Shown in pieces: positions 37,501 to 47,603 of a stretch of DNA of 64,000 bases. The position numbers and the translations under genes were made by a program. Numbering within the stretch: position 1 is the first letter of the stretch; each line of letters opens with the position of its first letter. The stretch covers positions 30,689,843 to 30,753,842 of the forward strand of contig NC_080702.1 in assembly GCF_030445035.2 (NCBI RefSeq). Direction: 5' to 3'. Below the pieces are notes generated by a model, which worked only from the letters and a program-made list of their open reading frames with translations, had not been told where the DNA came from and did not search any database. Origin of the DNA: Dasypus novemcinctus. Lineage: Eukaryota > Chordata > Mammalia > Cingulata > Dasypodidae.

Positions 37501-40500
37501 TCTTAATATGATTAAACACAAAAACAAAAATGCACATAAACTGAGAAATTAGACTTTCCTTAATGCAAAGATAGTGAATCAAAATTGGAGGTGGCTGAAG
37601 GTCAGGCATGGAAGGATTACCCCCACACAGGGGCTGATCTGCACGTCTAATACTCTCCCCATTCATGATCTGAATGATCCAAAACCATTAGCCAAGTTTG
37701 CTGATGCAGAATGTCATATGCTTCATGTATTGCGGTATGTCCTGTGCTTGAAGAATCCCTGAACAAAAAGCATTCTCTTTAAAATCAAGGGGAGCATCAG
37801 GTCTGTTAATTCCAGGATTGCTTTGTACCTTACTGGCATTGCTAGCCTATTACAAAATGCAGTAAAATAACAGGCAAAAAAGAATGGAAAGAAAGAAGCA
37901 AACCACAATCTTGCTGGAAGCAAGATGGTTCACATAGGAAACCCAAGAAAAAATGTGAAAAATATTTGTAATTGATAAGGAAGTAGTCAATCAAATATAT
38001 ACAACTCTTAACAATGTTTAAATATAATATCAATAATTTATTAAGCTTTATGGGAAATAGATATGATAGTAATAGACTAATAATAAATTCTTAATATTAA
38101 TAATGGTATAATATTGGGCAATTTCACTTATATATTTTAATACAAGTAATAATTAATATAATTAATAATTGATATTATTAAGACATATTTTAACAATAAA
38201 TTCACTGTAAATTTACCTATAAATCAATTTGTCTGTTACGTGTGAACAAGACCACAAAGCTCTACGGAGGAATGTAAATGCATAACAAACAGGGAAGTGG
38301 GTCTAATTCAGTGGTTGAGCACACGCTTCCCATGTAAGATGTCCACACTCAATCCCTCGTACATCCCCAAAAATATTACAACTACATCAATAATCTACAA
38401 ATGTTCTATAAAAGTTTAGTAGTATTATTATTGAATTAATGAAGTTTTCTAATAATGATTGAAGTAATGAATGCAGAAATATGTGATAATACCAAATATC
38501 ATTGATTGTACACTTTTGATGAATTGTATGCTTTATGAATATGTATCAATAAAATTGATTGTTTAAAAAAAAGGTAACACAATTAGTAGATTACCAGTTA
38601 CCAGGGCACAGAGGAGGAGGTGAAGGAGAAGGTAGAATTATTTTTTAGTGGGTATGGATATATTCTTAGAGATGATGTACACATTTGAGTAATGGATGTT
38701 GGTGATGGCAGCACAATAATGTGAATATCATTTGGAAAATCCGGGTGGTATATATGTTACTATAAACTATTTTTTAAAATCATTGAGACATTTAAAAAGT
38801 TAATGTTAATACAGCTTGAGGTTTCTGGAAATATGGTAAGTTCAGGAAATTATTGACATAATTGAGAACACTAAGGGGAGAATATAACAGAAAAACCAAT
38901 AATTGCAATATTTAATTAGGCACAATATTTTAAACAGAATGGGAATGGCATTGGAAGATATGGATATATCAACAGGACAGAACAGAAAATGGAGAACCAA
39001 TCTGTGTTTAAGTGACTGTTTCACACATTATCAAGCTGGTCTTGGAATAATGAACTGTTTCATTAGTGGTGAAAGTAAATAATTTTGGAATATAAAATGA
39101 GGTAATCTACTACATACTTGAGGCAAAATCTTTTCAGTTCTCAAAGGAAACACAAGTAGTAGAATAAGCACATCTATTTAGCAACCTGCAGATTAGGGAG
39201 ACATGGCCAGAAAGGCACTCAAAATAAAAGAAAATATACCTAATTTACTTTAACTGAAATTTCATGTTTTTTTTAATTTAAAGATATCTTATGGAAAAAT
39301 ATTTAAAGCTAGCAACAAAATAATGATGAAATGAATTTTTAATGAAAATGCTCTTGTTAATTCCACTAACAACAATATTCTTAAAAAGTGAAAAGGCCTA
39401 GAAGTGAATAGAAAAATGGCCAAAGTCCTGAAAGGCAAATCGCCACCCCTGAGGTGGTTTGAGTGGATAGCAGAGTCTAAGAAGAAAAGCAGTTAGTGAG
39501 TCCCCTTCTGTCAGGCATTACACCTCTCTTTCCCTCGGCCTTATAGGGTTCTTAAAGCAAGCTGGGACAGATGAGAAAATCTGGCCTTCTACCGCATGAA
39601 ATGCAGGTCGAAATGTCCCTGAATGAGCCAAGCTCTACTCCTGCATTAAAAGGCAGCAACCAGCAGCATCCTTCAGAATGAGGTGTGTGCATCAGTCATG
39701 GATGACAAAGGGACAAATATATTTTGGAAAATTGTGGAGAGGAAATAAGCAGGGAAGCATTGGAGGAGTATTAAAAAATGGAAGAGATAGGCAGACCAAT
39801 ATCCAGAAATGGAAAGACAGAAAATTTAGCTGCAAACTCCTTCGAAGGAGAAAGGTTCCAAATTTCTAACCTTTCCATCACCTGTCAAAATTTTGCAGAA
39901 CTGCTTGCAAATTATATGCTTCAGGAACATTCAGAAAAGCATTAACACATCATTTTACTGAGTGAAATCCCCTCTTTTCACATGAGCAGGAACTATCTGC
40001 TGGAATCTCCTGAAAGTTTTTTAATCAATTTTTTTGAAACATGATCCCTTGACGTTTCACTTCATCAATTCATTAGTTACACCATCAGATATAGAACTGG
40101 CAGTCACAGAAATCTAAAAACGGAGGTAGCTTAAATGCCCACATGAATCAGAATCAAGCTGGAGTTGAAAATATCTCACAAATGATTCATCTCTTACACC
40201 TGGTCAGGCAGGCTGTTCGAGGAGGCATGAATGAAGCCTGAGAGGTGATGATCAGAGATATTTCAAACAGTAGCCAGATGCCTACGGTAAGAAATCTGAC
40301 CATGCATGGGGGATATAGATACCTGGGTCATCTTGGTAAGAATATTAGCCACTATCCCCATGGGGAAAGAATAATTAGCAAACCCTTTTTTGGGAAACAG
40401 ACATTTACCTGAAACCTTTTAGCCAAGCTCTAATGCCAAAGGACAGGTTTTCTAAGACATATCACTTGATACACTGCTTGTGGCAGCAGAGTCAGTAGAC

Positions 40501-40991
40501 AAGGCAAGGAGAGTGGAGCATTTTGGAGAGGACTGTCCCACTTGTATCCCAGCACAGAAAAGGGAAAGACATGGGAACTAAGAGGAAGAAAAATAGAATA
40601 TTCTCATTCCCCTTTGAAAGAAAAAATAGCAGTGGGAAGAAACAAAATAAATTACTCACATTCTGGGATGTGGGTAGCAGGTGCGAATGGGAGGGCAGGT
40701 AATGTGGAGAATGTTGATCGAGCCATCTGCAAATTGCCTAGGCAGCATTCAACCTAATAATAATGCAGAAAATGAATGAAAAAGCACTTACTGCTGTAAA
40801 TAGACTTCCTTTGTAGGCTGGGTGATCCCATCATTTGTTAGAAATGTATAAAGGGGGAAAAAGCCACCTATAATCAGATCTCCATCCTTAAATACACTGG
40901 GTTTCATTCTGTGGAAGCAGTTAGGATCAGTTAATCGCCACGCAGAGAGGGGAAGCTGAAGGAGCAGGAAAATAAAAATCAGTGGGTACAT
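27615..40991 (-). CDS. Vomeronasal type-2 receptor gene (V2R), six coding exons, one frameshift
   Basis: Class C GPCR of vomeronasal sensory neurons, detecting peptide or protein pheromone cues. All six canonical coding exons are present on the minus strand: 40792-40991, 35531-35822, 33371-34177, 32417-32644, 31500-31623 and 27615-28538. Every intron has GT..AG ends and the phases join without conflict. Summed exon length is 2575 bases; removing the single extra base in exon 6 gives 858 codons including stop, a normal V2R size. The order is signal peptide, Venus-flytrap ligand domain (exons 1-4), nine-cysteine domain (exon 5 and start of exon 6), then seven membrane segments. The only lesion I see is a +1 shift in a G5 run at 28437-28441, just before TM1, which would truncate the receptor before the membrane. 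It may be a recent pseudogene or a homopolymer sequence error. Introns hold L1 and SINE insertions but none interrupts an exon. Confidence 0.88.
28800..29230 (-). mobile_element. Old L1 3' end in V2R intron 5
   Basis: Antisense wording of an old L1 3' half (AACTCCCACAATCAACATTC, GAGCTTTTTCACTATGACTT). Highly diverged. Confidence 0.4.
29390..30420 (-). mobile_element. Old L1 ORF2 fragment in V2R intron 5
   Basis: Plus-strand text follows the antisense ORF2 order (AGAAAGTTTGGTTGCATTTTTC-like area near 29680, GTGAAGTCATTGG near 29700, TTTATTACGTTTTC near 30045). All frames are broken. Confidence 0.5.
30421..31344 (-). other. V2R intron 5, remaining sequence
   Basis: AT-rich, no recognised repeat or gene. 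Confidence 0.4.
31500..31623 (-). CDS. V2R exon 5: cysteine-rich domain
   Basis: 124 bases, the characteristic length of this exon in V2R and related class C receptors. It encodes [18 protein letters not shown], then [19 protein letters not shown], most of the nine-cysteine domain that couples ligand binding to the membrane domain. The acceptor ends TTTCCAG and the donor is GTAAGT. It ends in phase 1 and the split codon gives the Asp of DMDEC at the start of exon 6. Confidence 0.9.
31905..32360 (+). mobile_element. Unnamed interspersed element in V2R intron 4
   Basis: A distinct 450-base block with higher GC than its surroundings. Landmarks are GTTGGTTAGGTTAATGTATT near 31923, AAACGGCTGATTACATGTAC, GGAATTGATTTCAGGATTTG, CCAGCTCCTGTTTGGACAGG and, at the end, TTCTGTTTCCTTAGAGAAAC. 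I recognise the layout as a dispersed mammalian repeat of DNA-transposon or LTR type but cannot name it or find its target duplication. Confidence 0.4.
32417..32644 (-). CDS. V2R exon 4
   Basis: 228 bases in frame, acceptor TCTTTTAG and donor GTGGGT. It starts [18 protein letters not shown] and continues [20 protein letters not shown], the last strands of the flytrap domain, then reaches the linker at EWAIGFSE. The upstream end is set by the splice acceptor; the coding sequence runs through a GTG codon, so an ATG search alone would miss about 17 residues. Joined to exon 5 it reads GFSE-TPKSVC. Confidence 0.88.
32645..33370 (-). other. V2R intron 3
   Basis: 726 bases between exon 4 and exon 3 with GT..AG ends. 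No repeat or gene recognised inside it. Confidence 0.6.
33371..34177 (-). CDS. V2R exon 3: main ligand-binding domain exon
   Basis: 807 bases (269 codons) with no stop, between an acceptor ending CTTTAG and a GTAATA donor. It opens with [16 protein letters not shown] and continues with [19 protein letters not shown] and [17 protein letters not shown], all typical of V2R and calcium-sensing-receptor-like flytrap domains. Later landmarks are [21 protein letters not shown] and [19 protein letters not shown]. The exon runs upstream of the first methionine at 34114; the acceptor, not the ATG, sets the boundary. Phases on both sides are 0. Confidence 0.9.
34255..35185 (-). mobile_element. L1 3' end with 5' inversion, in V2R intron 2
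   Basis: 34310-34910 is a minus-strand copy of the family 3' region. 34917-35185 is the adjoining upstream part of the same region but on the plus strand; it matches 19715-19990 in the same orientation. On the minus strand this gives an inverted 5' portion followed by a normal 3' portion, the usual result of twin priming. It lies outside the exons. Confidence 0.7.
35531..35822 (-). CDS. V2R exon 2: ligand-binding domain
   Basis: 292 bases between an acceptor ending CATACAG and a GTGAGC donor. It encodes the family signature [19 protein letters not shown], then [14 protein letters not shown] with a glycosylation site, a cysteine in NYTCRK and the strand-helix element [20 protein letters not shown] typical of the flytrap lobe. 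The frame is fully open and ends in phase 0 after KIPQ, matching exon 3. Confidence 0.88.
35823..38291 (-). other. V2R intron 1, part without recognised repeats
   Basis: AT-rich intron sequence. Open frames at 37137-37923 on either strand show no domain. Confidence 0.4.
38292..38372 (+). mobile_element. SINE fragment, tRNA-derived, in V2R intron 1
   Basis: GGGAAGTGGGTCTAATTCAG then GTGGTTGAGCACACGCTTCC resembles the head of xenarthran tRNA-derived SINEs. The B-box area (CACTCAATCCC) is degraded. Older than the element at 25.6 kb. Confidence 0.6.
38430..38575 (+). mobile_element. Retroposon 3' end ending AATAAAATTGATT plus A-tail
   Basis: GATTGAAGTAATGAATGCAG through CATTGATTGTACACTTTTGA and AATAAAATTGATTGTTTAAA. 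A second copy sits at 43500-43650. The shape (polyadenylation signal, then A-tail) fits the end of an L1 or a non-autonomous retroposon. Confidence 0.55.
38590..38830 (+). mobile_element. Old L1 3' end (+)
   Basis: AGATTACCAGTTACCAGGGC, AGTAATGGATGTTGGTGATGG and GCAGCACAATAATGTGAATA match the sense 3' UTR of older mammalian L1s. Confidence 0.6.
38831..40791 (-). other. V2R intron 1, start side, unassigned
   Basis: No repeat or gene recognised. Confidence 0.4.
40792..40991 (-). CDS. V2R exon 1: signal peptide and start of ligand domain
   Basis: The chosen start is the ATG at 40991-40989, which opens directly on a hydrophobic signal peptide ([18 protein letters not shown]). An in-frame upstream ATG at 41048 would put 19 hydrophilic residues before it and is less likely. 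After the signal come the usual V2R landmarks, a cysteine in DPNCF and [13 protein letters not shown], the first strand of the Venus-flytrap domain. The exon ends at a GTAAGT donor in phase 2, which joins exon 2 to give Q-F-Q-T-K. Confidence 0.85.
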
Positions 40992-41105
40992 CACAGAAGT
41001 GTCTCCATGAATCACAGCCAAATCTTTAAGTGTGTGCAAATTATTCATCAGACAGCTGAAATGGTTCCTGTGGCCACAAACAAATATATATGTAAATATA
41101 CCTAT

Positions 41106-41148
41106 ATAAGTGTGCGTGTGTTTTTGTGTGTGTATGTGTGTTTGTGCA
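41106..41148 (+). repeat. Imperfect TG repeat
   Basis: GTGCGTGTGTTTTTGTGTGT and following TG-rich bases, 60-115 bases upstream of the V2R start region. Confidence 0.8.
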
Positions 41149-42834
41149 GGATATTATGACCTGGAAAGGGGACCTAATTTCTTCAATGACCTCTTTCTGC
41201 TAAGCTTTTCCAAATCCTCAAAGACAATAGGGGGAATTGAACATATTTTGCCCTTGGGCTCTGCATCTGAGGTCCTGTGCCCAGGTGAAAACCAATGGTT
41301 GAAAACATGTTTGGATTATCCTCTTCACCCATAGGTGCTATGATTTCATCAAGTCCATGGATAATAAAGCTCCAGGGACTTCCTTCTCTCCAGGAAGTTT
41401 TAGCCTAAGCCTAGTCAGTACAATAAGTGTATTCAATGAACTAGTGCCCATTGCACCAAAAGAATGTTGTGTTAGGAAGGACTTATGCTGGTCAAGATTT
41501 CGGAAGAGCATTCTGGGATCATGGACTCCAGAGTCCATAGAGATGGGCATCCTAAAACACATAGGTCCCACTGTAGTACACACCATATACAATATGGCAG
41601 ACCCAAGTCTGCATGCCTTTCATTTGATCAGAGTCACCCACAAGTCAATGTGTCTGTGCCTGGATAAGAAACATTCATGCTAAAGTAAAAACTTACAAAT
41701 CAATAACTTAAGAACAATGTAGAAATAAATGTGCATTATGAATTACTGAAATTGACACATGTATCTACACCTCAGTCCTTATAAACCATCTTAAACCCAT
41801 AGATCAACAAGTTATACTGATCCATTCCTCCACCTCCAGATTGCTTTCCTCTAATATTTGCACTTTCGTGGGAGCATGTCCTTATGCTGGAAATTCTTAT
41901 TTTTTCTCAACATAAGACAGAGAAAATTAGCTGGACAGCTCCCCACACTCTCTACCACATTGAACATCTATGGCACATGCAACAAGTATGGATTTCTATT
42001 ACCCTGGTATTAAAAAAAGAGGGGGGGGGCGTATGACAACTGACTTTGAAGGGAATTTAAATATGTGCCCATTAGGCGGGCACATCCACTTACAAGTAAT
42101 CAATGCTCAAAGGCAAGTAATTCTAAGTTGTGGGAATGCCACATATATTTAAGGTCTACCACACTCAAGTTTGCCTTCTCTGACTAGAGATAGTTAATGA
42201 TCCTTTAAGCTATGGACAGTAGAGCTCATGTAACCCCAGAAACAAACAGACAACCTAAACAGAAAACAAGAACTTATTATTTCCCTTCCAGGTAGGAGTG
42301 AAGGTCACATATCACTGTGCTCCACTGTGGCTATTTAGCTGTCATAGATGCTGGCAAGTTCCTTTCATATTTGAGGATATATAGAGATGGATATTTTTCC
42401 AAAGCTTAATGTGATGTGTGTGGTCCAAGGGTTCAAAATTAGCAGAAAGAGGTATCAAAATGTAAATGCAATCATATCGCATTTACTTCCCTGGTGATAA
42501 TGAGGTAAAATATCTCCTTTTCCAATACATGATGGACTAAAGAAGACATACCAAGTAATAGAATTTTTCTCTTCTTAATTCCTGACTTTGTGACTGAAAT
42601 TTCAATGATACTACTTTTCCAAGAATTTGTTGCTTGGGTCTAGATATGATAAGGAGGCTAATGTGCAATAGTGTGGGATTAGGAATTGAGATTCCAACTT
42701 TTGACATGGGACTGAGCAATGCATTTGCTCAGAAAGGAGATAATTCTAGAATCTGAGAGGAAGATTAAAGCCTTGAAATCTTCTGAATCAGGTATAAATA
42801 GAGTTTTCAGAGTGTGAGCTTGGAGCTTTTTAAC
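41149..42834 (+). other. Upstream flank of the V2R gene, unassigned
   Basis: The V2R promoter should lie around 41-42 kb on the minus strand; no element could be picked out. Overlapping open frames at 41338-41683 show no domain. A G run lies at 42012-42019. Confidence 0.4.
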
Positions 42835-43180
42835 TTTATTTTTAAAGTAGTTTTAGATTATAGAAATGTTAGAGCAAAAACATAGGGAATATCAATGGCT
42901 CTTCTAACTCCCCCATTCATATTTTCCCCTATGAATAACATCTTTCATTAGTGTGAAACACTTGTGTCAATTGGTGAATGTATATTGAAGAATTGCTGTA
43001 AACCATAGACTATAGTCAGCATTATGGCTCACACTTTGCACCATGCAATTTTATGGGTTTTGTCATTTATAATGGCTTGTATCTTTCATTACAAATTCAT
43101 GCAGAACAATTCCAATGTCCCCAAGATGACCAATGTTGTACCTATTCTTCCCTCTCCCTCCCTTCAGAACCTCTGGTGAC
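42835..43180 (-). mobile_element. Old L1 3' end (-)
   Basis: TTTTAAAGTAGTTTTAGATT, CTCCCCCATTCATATTTTCC-like text and CAGAACCTCTGGTGACAACT follow the antisense order of an older L1 3' UTR. Confidence 0.55.
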
Positions 43181-43189
43181 AACTCTCTT

Positions 43190-43310
43190 TATATCAGTGT
43201 TACAAGATGTTATTCATAGGGGAAAATATGAGAGAGGGAAGGATTGGAAGAAATGGGAATTTCCTATACGTTCAAAGAGACTTTTCTGTAACCTAAAAGT
43301 TCATTGAAAA
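43190..43310 (+). mobile_element. Old L1 3' terminus (+)
   Basis: Sense text TGTTACAAGATGTTATTCAT to GACTTTTCTGTAACCTAAAA matches the terminus of the same family in the opposite orientation. Confidence 0.45.
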
Positions 43311-43499
43311 TAGAGTGAAAAAAATAAGACACTGGGGGAACATACAGAACAAAATATAAACATACATAAAGGATAACAGTTTATTGTGTTTATAGGACAG
43401 TTTTGAAAAACATAAATACAAATAAAATAGAGAGAATAAAAAGAAGAGCTGTTGTGTATGATGGGAAGCATAGGGAGATTGAGAGGTCATGATTTTTTT

Positions 43500-43650
43500 T
43501 ATTTTTTATTATTGGAATAATGAGAATGCTCTAAGAATGAAGTAATGAATGCTCAAATATGTAACTACATCAAATAGCATTGATTGTACACTTTCGATGA
43601 ATTTATATTTTATTGATATGTGACAATAAAATTGATTTAAAAAAATAACA
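43500..43650 (+). mobile_element. Retroposon 3' end, second copy
   Basis: Same family as 38430-38575: GAATGAAGTAATGAATGCTC, CATTGATTGTACACTTTCGA, AATAAAATTGATTTAAAAAA. Confidence 0.55.
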
Positions 43651-43971
43651 GATCACAGAGGACTGAGCTTGTAATTTTAAAAACTATAATTGAATATTTA
43701 TGGAAATCCTACTTCTGTGTTAAATGTTCATGAGAGTTCATTGACGCACACAGGAGTGAATCTTGAACGGAGAGAGAAAAATGTGTACTACTTAAGATAG
43801 CATATTAATATTGCAGTGCACATGAGGAAAATTATTAGTAATAAACTTAGCTCAGCAGTCAACAAATGGGAGATTGATTCACTTAGGAAAAATATATCTA
43901 ATGTGAATTTAAACATGAATTTAAATGAAATGTAAGTAAGATCCTCAAGGAAGCATGTGATAGACATGTGT

Positions 43972-45315
43972 GCTTTTTTTTTCTTTTCTTGTCTTTGTTT
44001 AATGTTACATTAAAAAAATATGAAGTCCCATATACCCCCCAACCCCCTCACTCCACTCCTCCCCCATAACAACAACCTCCTCCATCATCATGAGACGTTC
44101 ATCGCACTTGGTGAATACATCTCTGAGCACCACTGTACCTCATGGTCAATGGTCCACACCAAAGCCCACAATCTCCCACAGTCCACCCAGTGGGCCCTCG
44201 GAGAACAAACAATGTCTGGTAACTGTCCCCACAGCATGACCCAGGACAACTCCAAGTCCCGAAAACCCCCCGAGATCGCATCTCTTCCTCGCACTCCCTA
44301 CCCCCAGCAGCCACCATGGCCACTTTCTCTACACCAATGCCACATTTTCTTTGATTACTAATCATAATAGTTCATGAATAGAATATCAGTAAGTCCACTC
44401 TAATCCTTACTCTATTCCTCCACCCTGTGGCCATGGAATGGGTATGTCCAGTCAACATCTATATCAAGAGAGGGCTTAGATTCCACATGGATGCTGGATG
44501 CAATTCTTCTGCTTTCAGGTGTAGGCACTCTTGGCTCCCTGGTGTGGTGGTTGACCTTCTTCACCTCCATGTTAGCTGAGCGAGGTAAGTCCAATAAAAG
44601 AGAGTGTAGGAGTTACAAGTCTGTTGAGGCTCAGGGCCTGGCTATCACATGGTCAGTCCAGAGATTCAGGTCCCCTGGATATACACTAAACCCCAGTGCC
44701 AACTACAGATCCGATAAAAGTAACAGGAGAGGCTTGTGAACAAAGATCACATCTGAGTCCAGCTCCATCACACAGAAACTCAAACTCCAAAGTAGGGCCA
44801 ACTGACATGGCACTGAAGTCCATCTACCATGTCCATAGAACCTGTGGGTCTCTGCAGCCCTCAGAAAAACCAATAGCTGAGCTCACATATACTTTATCTA
44901 TCCCTGGGGCTGCACTGAGGTGTGCATAAGGGTGATCCATCTGATAACCTCCCAGCTCTTTTTGGAGACTCATAGCCATATAAACTCATTTGTCCTTTCC
45001 ATTTCCCCCTTTTATTCAGGTCAGAAAGCATTTTTAACTCCTGGTATTACATGCAGATTGAGATATTCTGCTGATCTGAGTTGACCCTTTATTTAAGGTC
45101 ATTTTCGAGTTACATCATCAGCTGGTACTTAGTAGTTATTCCTCGGTGCCAGGGAGGTTCATCCCTGGGAGTCATGTCCCATGCCTGGGAGGAAAGCAAC
45201 ACTTTTACATGCTGAATTTGGCTTCGAGACTGGACACATTTTAGCAACATGGAGGCTCTCAGGAGGTAACTCTTAGGCACCCTGCAGTTCTAGGCCTTGT
45301 TCTTATTTCAGGTTT
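43972..45315 (-). mobile_element. L1 3' region, young xenarthran type (-)
   Basis: Starts with a T-rich run (tail side), then AATGTTACATTAAAAAAAT, and continues 1.3 kb to TAGGCCTTGTTCTTATTTCA. Closely matches 14411-15720 in order and orientation. Open frames in it are chance. Confidence 0.75.
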
Positions 45316-45364
45316 CATAAGATTTGTTTCTTTTTATACATAACATTCGTTGCTTCTTTGAGAT

Positions 45365-45632
45365 ATGATTGGGGACATTTATGGTTCTTGGAGTTGTCCT
45401 AAAGCATATTGCATAGGCAGGTGCTGGACATTATGCATACTGCCATAACCCACTAATTGGACTGGGAGAGAGTGTAAACCAGAAATGTAAACTCCTTTCC
45501 ATGCAATGCAGCAATGCTATGAAATGTATTCACCAAATGCAATGAATGTGCCACAATGATAAAAGAGATTGTTGATGTGGGGGGAGTAGGGTAAGGTGGG
45601 GTGTGTGTTATATGGGCACCTCATATACTTCT
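45365..45632 (+). mobile_element. L1 3' end (+), tail to tail with the next copy
   Basis: Sense copy of the last ~260 bases of the family 3' region (GGAGTTGTCCTAAAGCATAT to TATGGGCACCTCATATACTT). Confidence 0.65.
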
Positions 45633-45635
45633 TTC

Positions 45636-46400
45636 TCTTTTATATTTATTTTTATTTATTAATGTTACATTAAAAATATAAGTGTTTCCCATATACCCCC
45701 ACCCTCACCCTAAACCTCTGACATCAACAACCCCCCTCAACCACCACAGCACACTCATTGCATTTGGCAAACACACCCTGGAGCACCACCACGCCATGTG
45801 GATAACAGTCCACTTCGTAGTTTACACTCTTCCATAGTCTATCCAGTGTGTTGTAGCAGGATGTATAATGTCCAGCATCTGTTCCTGCAACATCATTCAT
45901 GGTAACTCCAAGTCCTGAAAATGTCCCCTTATCACATGATTTCTTCCCTCAATGTGCTCCCAGCAACTACAGTGACCTCTTTCCCCAGATTGGTGCTATA
46001 ATTTCTTCCATTACTGGTCACAATATTTCCATAGTAGAATATCATTAAGTCTCCTCTAATCCATATTTATTCCTCCATCCTGTGGACCCTGGGATGGTGA
46101 TGTCCACTCTACATCTATATCAAGAGGGGGCTTAGATTCCACACGGATGTTGGATGCATTTTTCCTGCAGGCAGTTGTAAGCACTCTCAGTTCCCTGGTT
46201 TGGTGGTTGACCATCTTCACCTCCCTGTTAGCTGGCCTGTGTAAGTCCAGTGAACCTGAGGGTAGGATTTGCAAGACTGCAGAGGCTCAGGGCCCAGCTT
46301 GTACATGGACAGTCCAGAGATTCAAGTCTCCTGAGTATACACCAACCCTAGTGCCAACCACAGGTTACATAAAAGTGACAGAAGAGGCATGTGTAGAAAG
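45636..46400 (-). mobile_element. L1 3' region (-)
   Basis: Starts TTATTAATGTTACATTAAAA at the tail side and runs through the pyrimidine block to about 46400. More diverged than 43972-45315. Confidence 0.7.
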
Positions 46401-46429
46401 GCAACATTTTTTGGGTTGCATGTTTATTC

Positions 46430-47060
46430 AAGAAATACAATTAAAAATACATTTTAAAAGGCATATACAAATCATGAACAGATATGATAAAGAAAAATAG
46501 AGAGCATGAAAACAATGAATATACTAGTCAAAATAAATTATCAAATTGAAATATGAAGAGCAAATTCTTTACTGGAGCTGAACATTCTCATCAGAAGTTT
46601 GACAATTGAGACATAATTCTGTGGAAATTATCAAGACATCACAATAAAGTGTGAAAGAGATGAATATTTTTAAGAAAATAAGACTGACAGAGTTTCTCTA
46701 GAGTAATTCCAGCACTAAAAATGTTTGAGACAGAAAAAGCAGCATGAATAACTGAAAATCCAAATTTGAAGAAATAATGTAAGAGAAATTTCCAAAACAT
46801 GATAGGTTTTTTTTTGCATTTAAAAGATAGCCAATATATGATAGGTAGAGTGAATAAAAATCAAGCCACCCATAAATACATTGTGGTGAATTTGCAGGCT
46901 ATGAAGGATTTATTAGTTTTTCCAGGAACCACAATGGTCAGATTACTGACAAAGTGCCAAATTATAACACAATAAAACAAGCAAGAAAATATTAGCATTG
47001 AATTCAGGATTTATTGAATTTCCAGAAACACTTATGAAGGTACTGTAGAAGAAAATAATC
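46430..47060 (+). mobile_element. Possible old L1/HAL1 ORF1 sequence (+)
   Basis: GAATAAAAATCAAGCCACCC and ATACATTGTGGTGAATTTGC resemble the ORF1 C-terminal area of old L1 or HAL1 elements. No open frame. Confidence 0.4.
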
Positions 47061-47309
47061 ATGTGAAGGTGTTCATCTTAAATGTTAGAAGTAACACATT
47101 CCTGAGCTTGGTCACTTTTCTGGCAATAATCCTTTTTTCCCTTGAAATGGGGGTCAATTCAGCATCCTATTTTGCTTTACCTTAATTCTTTTCCCTTTCA
47201 CCCCCCACTGGATCCCACATATGCTGCTTCAATATAGTTTGTTTTTGCTTTCTAGTTAAGATAAAACCCTGAAGTAGTTGCCAAACACCAGGCAGTTTTC
47301 CTCTATACA

Positions 47310-47603
47310 AGACTTCCAATAATTCTGATCAATTCTCTTTCCTTTTACCTTTTCTGCTAGGGTCTGTGATCATTCTGCTTTAAACCACATATGGTTACCA
47401 GATGAAGGTATGACTTAATCACTTCCAGAGATAATAATTGCCTCCTAGGCCAGCATTAAAAGACCTTCAAGATCTGGTCCAGCCTACTGCCTCTTTTCCC
47501 CCACATGGAACCCAAGTATTAATAGAAATGTTGTCACTACCCCTTGTACTTAAGCCAGGTCTAGATCCAAGCCTAGGCTTCATTTCCTACACACTCAACC
47601 TCA
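47310..47603 (+). mobile_element. Possible L2 fragment before the ERV
   Basis: AGACCTTCAAGATCTGGTCC with following CTACTGCCTCTTTTCCCCCA fits the L2 consensus order. The ERV begins at its end. Confidence 0.45.

Noticed and set aside
40992..41048. Upstream in-frame ATG for the V2R at 41048
   Set aside because: It would place 19 polar residues before the signal peptide; the ATG at 40991 opens directly on it.
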